The notes below the pieces were generated by a model that saw nothing but the letters and a program-made list of their open reading frames with translations, did no database searches and was not told where the DNA came from. Position numbers and translations under genes: made by a program. This document shows positions 60,951-64,000 of a stretch of DNA of 64,000 nt, piece by piece. Source of the stretch: CAG-390 sp045644325 (GTDB lineage: Bacteria; Bacillota; Clostridia; Oscillospirales; CAG-272); the NCBI GenBank assembly GCA_045644325.1, contig JAZRGT010000031.1:1-64000 (forward strand), read 5' to 3'. Within the stretch, counting starts at the first letter, position 1. Every line of letters starts with the position of its first letter.

Positions 60951-61787
60951 ATGAAAAAAATAGGATTTGTCGATTATTTTATAAGCGAATGGCACGCTGA
61001 CAATTATCCCGCTTGGATCGAGCGGATCTGTGCCGAAATGGGGGTTGATTACAAGGTTGCCTATGCCTGGGCAGAGCTTGACACTTCGCCCGTGAGCGGA
61101 GTGAGCACGGATGAGTGGTGCGAAAAATTCGGCGCGGAGCGATGCGCGACCATTGACGAGCTCTGCGAGAAGAGCGACGTCATCGTCATTCTCTCCCCCT
61201 CGAACCCCGAAACTCATCTGCGCTATGCTGAGGCGGTTCTCAAACACGGCAAGAGGACTTATATTGACAAGACCTTCGCGCCCGATGCGGCAACCGCAAA
61301 GGAAATCTTCGCCCTCGGCGAGCGATACAACACTCCCTTTTTCAGCACATCTGCGCTGAGATATGCCACCGAGCTTGACTCGGTCGACGAGCCCGAGAGT
61401 ATGCTCGTGACGGGTGGCGGCTCCAATCTTCCCGAGTATTTCATTCATCTCGGCGAGATGACCGTCAAAAAAATGGGCGCGATCAAGAGTGTTCGAGCTA
61501 CCAAAAACGGAAGTCAGTGGATAATTTCCGCCAAAACCGCAAGCGACAAGGATGCAACTATGATATACGGCTCCGCGATGCCTTATAACGTCTATATGAC
61601 CAAAGACGGAAAAGAGGCTTGGAAGTCAATAAAATCCCCCTTCTTTGACGGATTGATCGCGGATATGCTTCGCTTTTTTGAAACGGGCAAGACGAGCTTT
61701 GCCTCTGCGGAAACGCTCGAAGTCAGCAAGCTTCGCGATGCTGTTCTGACCGCGACCGAAAATCCCGATAAGGAAATCGAAGTCTGA
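60951..61787 (+). CDS. Gfo/Idh/MocA-like oxidoreductase
   Basis: A 278-residue protein with N-terminal nucleotide-binding pattern: 'IDELCEKSDVIVILSPSNPETHLRYAEAVLKHGKRTYIDKTFAPD' matches Gfo/Idh/MocA proteins (the EKP-like motif is DKT here). The usual GxGxxG at the start is not conserved ('GFVDYFISEWH'), which is odd, so NAD(P) binding may differ. It is short for the family (typically 330-390). It follows the ceramidase-like gene by 15 nt and is likely a sugar dehydrogenase-like enzyme for products of the rhamnosidase. Confidence 0.75.
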   Translation: MKKIGFVDYFISEWHADNYPAWIERICAEMGVDYKVAYAWAELDTSPVSGVSTDEWCEKFGAERCATIDELCEKSDVIVILSPSNPETHLRYAEAVLKHGKRTYIDKTFAPDAATAKEIFALGERYNTPFFSTSALRYATELDSVDEPESMLVTGGGSNLPEYFIHLGEMTVKKMGAIKSVRATKNGSQWIISAKTASDKDATMIYGSAMPYNVYMTKDGKEAWKSIKSPFFDGLIADMLRFFETGKTSFASAETLEVSKLRDAVLTATENPDKEIEV

Positions 61788-61802
61788 TAAAGGAGTAAAA
61801 CG

Positions 61803-64000
61803 ATGATATTTTCAAGTAACTTTGTATCGGCAACTATCGAAAAAGCAACTACGAAGAAAAACGTGGCGGCGCCCTATCTGCGCCGTGATATCGTACTCGA
61901 CAAGATCCCCGAGCGGACCGAGATCACGGTCTGCGGACTTGGATTTTACGAGCTTTACGTCAACGGAAAGCGAATCACAAAGGGACATCTGTCGCCCTAT
62001 ATCGTCAATTCCGATCAGGTTTTGCCCTACGATCATTACGACGTAACCGACTTGATGGTTTACGGCGAGAACACCTTTGCCTTCCACCTCGGCAACGGAA
62101 TGCAAAACGGCTTCGGCGGATTTGTCTGGAGCTTTGAGCAGGCTCGGTTCAATTCCGCGCCCAAGCTTGCATTTGCCATCGAAACGGTGACCGAGGGCAA
62201 GAAAGAGGTGATCGAGGCTGACGAAAAGATGCTTTGCCATCCCTCTCCCATATACTTTGACGATCTTCGTATGGGTGAAAAATATGACGCGCGGCGCGAG
62301 ATCCCGAATTGGAATCTGCCCGGGTGCGATCTTTCGGATTGGACTCCCGCCATTCCCGTTTCCACCGATCGCGGTGAGCAAATGCTTGCCTGCAACAAGC
62401 CGATCGTCGCAACGGGCGAGATGCGTGCAATTTCGATCACGAAAGAGGACGACGCCTATATTTATGATTTCGGATACAACTGTGTCGGACTCACCCGCTT
62501 GAATATAAAGGGTAATTACGGTCAGCACATCGTCATCGACCACGGCGAGCTGATCAAAGACGGCAAATTTACCCAATCCAACATTACCTTCACCAGCTCC
62601 ATTCAGTTTGGACAGCCCAAATACGTTCAGAGAACCGAATATATCTGCCGCGGCGGAGAGCCCGAGAGCTATACCCCGAGCTTTACATATTACGGCTTCC
62701 GTTACGCAAAAGTAACGGGCATCACCGAGGAGCAGGCAACGCCCGAGCTTCTGACCTACGTTATAATGAACACCGAGCTCGGCGACCGAGGCGACTTCAA
62801 ATGCTCGAATGAAACCCTTAATAAGCTTCAGGAGATGACTCGCCGTTCCACGCTCGGAAACTTCCAGCACTTCCCCAACGATTGCCCTCACAGAGAGAAA
62901 AACGGTTGGACTGCCGATGCGGCGCTTTCCGCAGAGCAGACCATTATGAATTTCGAGCCCGAGGATAACTATCTGATGTGGGAGAGATGCATCACGCGCG
63001 CGATGGATAACCGCGGCGCGCTCCCGGGCATAGTTCCTACGGGCGGATGGGGATTTGCTTGGGGCAACGGTCCCGCGTGGGACAGCGTGCTTGTCTATCT
63101 GCCCTATTTTGCGGCAGTTCTGCGCGACGATCTTCGAATCGCTAAGGAAGCAAGCCGCGAGATGCTACGTTATTTCGCTTATCTCCGCACCCGATTTGAT
63201 GAAAACGGTCTGCTTTCGATCGGTCTTGGCGACTGGTGCCCCGCCTACCCCGATTATATGCCCCCGCTGATCTTTACCGACAGCACGATCTCTTACGATC
63301 TTGCGATCAAGGCGGCGTATCTCTATGACAGACTCAATATGAAGCTTGAAGCGGACTATTGCCGTGCCTTTGCAAGCGAAATGCGGGCGTGCATCCGCGA
63401 GCATCTGCTTGATAAAGAAACTATGCGCTTCTCGAGCGGAACGCAATCCTGTCAGGCAATGGCGATATTCTACGGACTTTGCGACAGTGATGAAGAAAAG
63501 GGAAAAGCATTTTCGCTTTTGCTTGATGAGATCCGCGCAAAGGATGATCACATGGGTGTCGGCGTGCTTGGCGGCAGAGTGATCTTCCGCGTGCTTTGCG
63601 ATTTCGGTTATGAGGATCTTGCCATTAAGATGATCACCCGCCCCGATCAGCCCTCTTACGGATGTATGATCGAGGACGGCTTGACAACGCTCGGCGAAAC
63701 TCCCCGTCCCCCTTACAGCTCGCTCAACCACCATTTCTGGGGCGATATTTCCGCATTGATGATCGAATATTTTGCGGGAATCAGAGTCAACCCCGACCTC
63801 CTCGGAGCCGATCATATCGATATCGCGCCCGTGTTCGCCTCCGATATGGACTATGCCGAAGCTTATCATCACTCGATTTGCGGCAAGGTCGAGGTAAGAT
63901 GGCAGAGGAAAGCGGACTGCATCGAATTGACGCTTATCTATCCCGAGGGAACCGTCGGTTCCGTGATCGCCCCCGCAGGTTATACCGTTAATGGTGCCCA
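61803..64000 (+). CDS. GH78-like alpha-L-rhamnosidase (3' end outside the window)
   Basis: An open frame of more than 730 codons from ATG 61803 (AAAGGAG 8 nt upstream), without stop before the window end. N-terminal beta-sandwich domains ('GLGFYELYVNGKRI', 'YVQRTEYICRGGEPESYTPSFTYYGFRYAKV') are followed by an (alpha/alpha)6 barrel with the GH78 motif 'NDCPHREKNGWTADAALSAEQ' and 'SYGCMIEDGLTTLGE' and C-terminal 'HIDIAPVF'. The catalytic acid position usually D in 'CPxRDE' is Glu here (CPHRE). No signal peptide. It removes terminal rhamnose from imported glycans. 5' neighbours: oxidoreductase gene 15 nt upstream. Confidence 0.9.
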   Translation, partial: MIFSSNFVSATIEKATTKKNVAAPYLRRDIVLDKIPERTEITVCGLGFYELYVNGKRITKGHLSPYIVNSDQVLPYDHYDVTDLMVYGENTFAFHLGNGMQNGFGGFVWSFEQARFNSAPKLAFAIETVTEGKKEVIEADEKMLCHPSPIYFDDLRMGEKYDARREIPNWNLPGCDLSDWTPAIPVSTDRGEQMLACNKPIVATGEMRAISITKEDDAYIYDFGYNCVGLTRLNIKGNYGQHIVIDHGELIKDGKFTQSNITFTSSIQFGQPKYVQRTEYICRGGEPESYTPSFTYYGFRYAKVTGITEEQATPELLTYVIMNTELGDRGDFKCSNETLNKLQEMTRRSTLGNFQHFPNDCPHREKNGWTADAALSAEQTIMNFEPEDNYLMWERCITRAMDNRGALPGIVPTGGWGFAWGNGPAWDSVLVYLPYFAAVLRDDLRIAKEASREMLRYFAYLRTRFDENGLLSIGLGDWCPAYPDYMPPLIFTDSTISYDLAIKAAYLYDRLNMKLEADYCRAFASEMRACIREHLLDKETMRFSSGTQSCQAMAIFYGLCDSDEEKGKAFSLLLDEIRAKDDHMGVGVLGGRVIFRVLCDFGYEDLAIKMITRPDQPSYGCMIEDGLTTLGETPRPPYSSLNHHFWGDISALMIEYFAGIRVNPDLLGADHIDIAPVFASDMDYAEAYHHSICGKVEVRWQRKADCIELTLIYPEGTVGSVIAPAGYTVNGA

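Noticed and set aside
61812..62891. 359-codon minus-strand frame opposite the rhamnosidase
   Set aside because: The plus-strand GH78 frame is longer, carries the family motifs and has an RBS.
1..64000. CRISPR array or cas genes that would explain the CARF nuclease
   Set aside because: No regularly spaced direct repeats of the CRISPR type and no Cas-like protein were seen.
1..64000. tRNA or rRNA genes
   Set aside because: No cloverleaf with the conserved T-loop or rRNA core motif was found by eye.

Overview
The window looks like a chromosomal segment of an uncultured, anaerobic, gut-type Clostridia/Firmicutes bacterium. The clues are strong AGGAGG ribosome binding sites, many TTGACA-N17-TATAAT promoters, an N-terminal-rubredoxin ('reverse') rubrerythrin, a TnpV-type transposon protein, and many lipoproteins with Thr/Glu/Pro-rich linkers behind the lipobox. 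No rRNA, tRNA or CRISPR array was recognised.

Layout: 0-1.2 kb is a mobile-element scar (broken small membrane protein, DUF6809-like protein, TnpV). 1.3-10.6 kb, nearly all minus strand, holds an M28 peptidase with a membrane domain under a MarR gene with twin operators, an orphan CARF-nuclease (Card1/DUF1887-like), a metalloprotease-like MORN lipoprotein, a NagD-like phosphatase, two TlpA-like thioredoxin lipoproteins and an SGNH hydrolase. 10.8-14.6 kb has a shrunken SLOG-type protein divergent from an Arc-like repressor, an HD phosphohydrolase, an unknown protein and rubrerythrin. 15-24.5 kb is glycan-oriented: GH43 lipoprotein, heparinase II/III-like protein, sugar-binding lipoprotein, an unassigned barrel protein, GH130 and an AraC regulator. 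24.6-28.2 kb has a PcfJ-like protein, decayed sequence and a zinc-ligand-rich repeat protein.

28.2-46.2 kb is the most striking part: an 18-kb minus-strand block of about 14 genes. The proximal unit (promoter near 46.2 kb) encodes an SNF2-type helicase, a multi-zinc-cluster protein, three membrane or coiled-coil proteins and an Hsp70-like ATPase. The distal unit (promoter near 35.5 kb) encodes a possible SPFH-like protein, two coiled-coil proteins resembling ESCRT-III, a Vps4-like AAA+ ATPase with an MIT-like N-terminus, a cytoplasmic trypsin-like protease and a RuvB-like AAA+ ATPase, the last two also with short helical N-termini. One coiled-coil protein ends in two copies of a motif resembling the eukaryotic/archaeal MIM1 (MIT-interacting motif). 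I infer a bacterial ESCRT-like membrane or stress/conflict system with a protease and DNA-directed motors; this combination is not one I can name.

46.4-64 kb returns to metabolism: an aldo/keto reductase with ferredoxin tail, an AraC regulator, binding lipoproteins without permeases, an EEP-fold lipoprotein, a corrinoid methyl-transfer unit (AraC-corrinoid fusion, MtaA-like, two near-twin URO-D-like proteins around a binding lipoprotein), then a ceramidase-like protein, a Gfo/Idh/MocA-like oxidoreductase and a GH78 rhamnosidase cut by the window end.

Three interspersed repeat families run through the intergenic spaces, including dispersed copies of the rubrerythrin 3' end plus its terminator.
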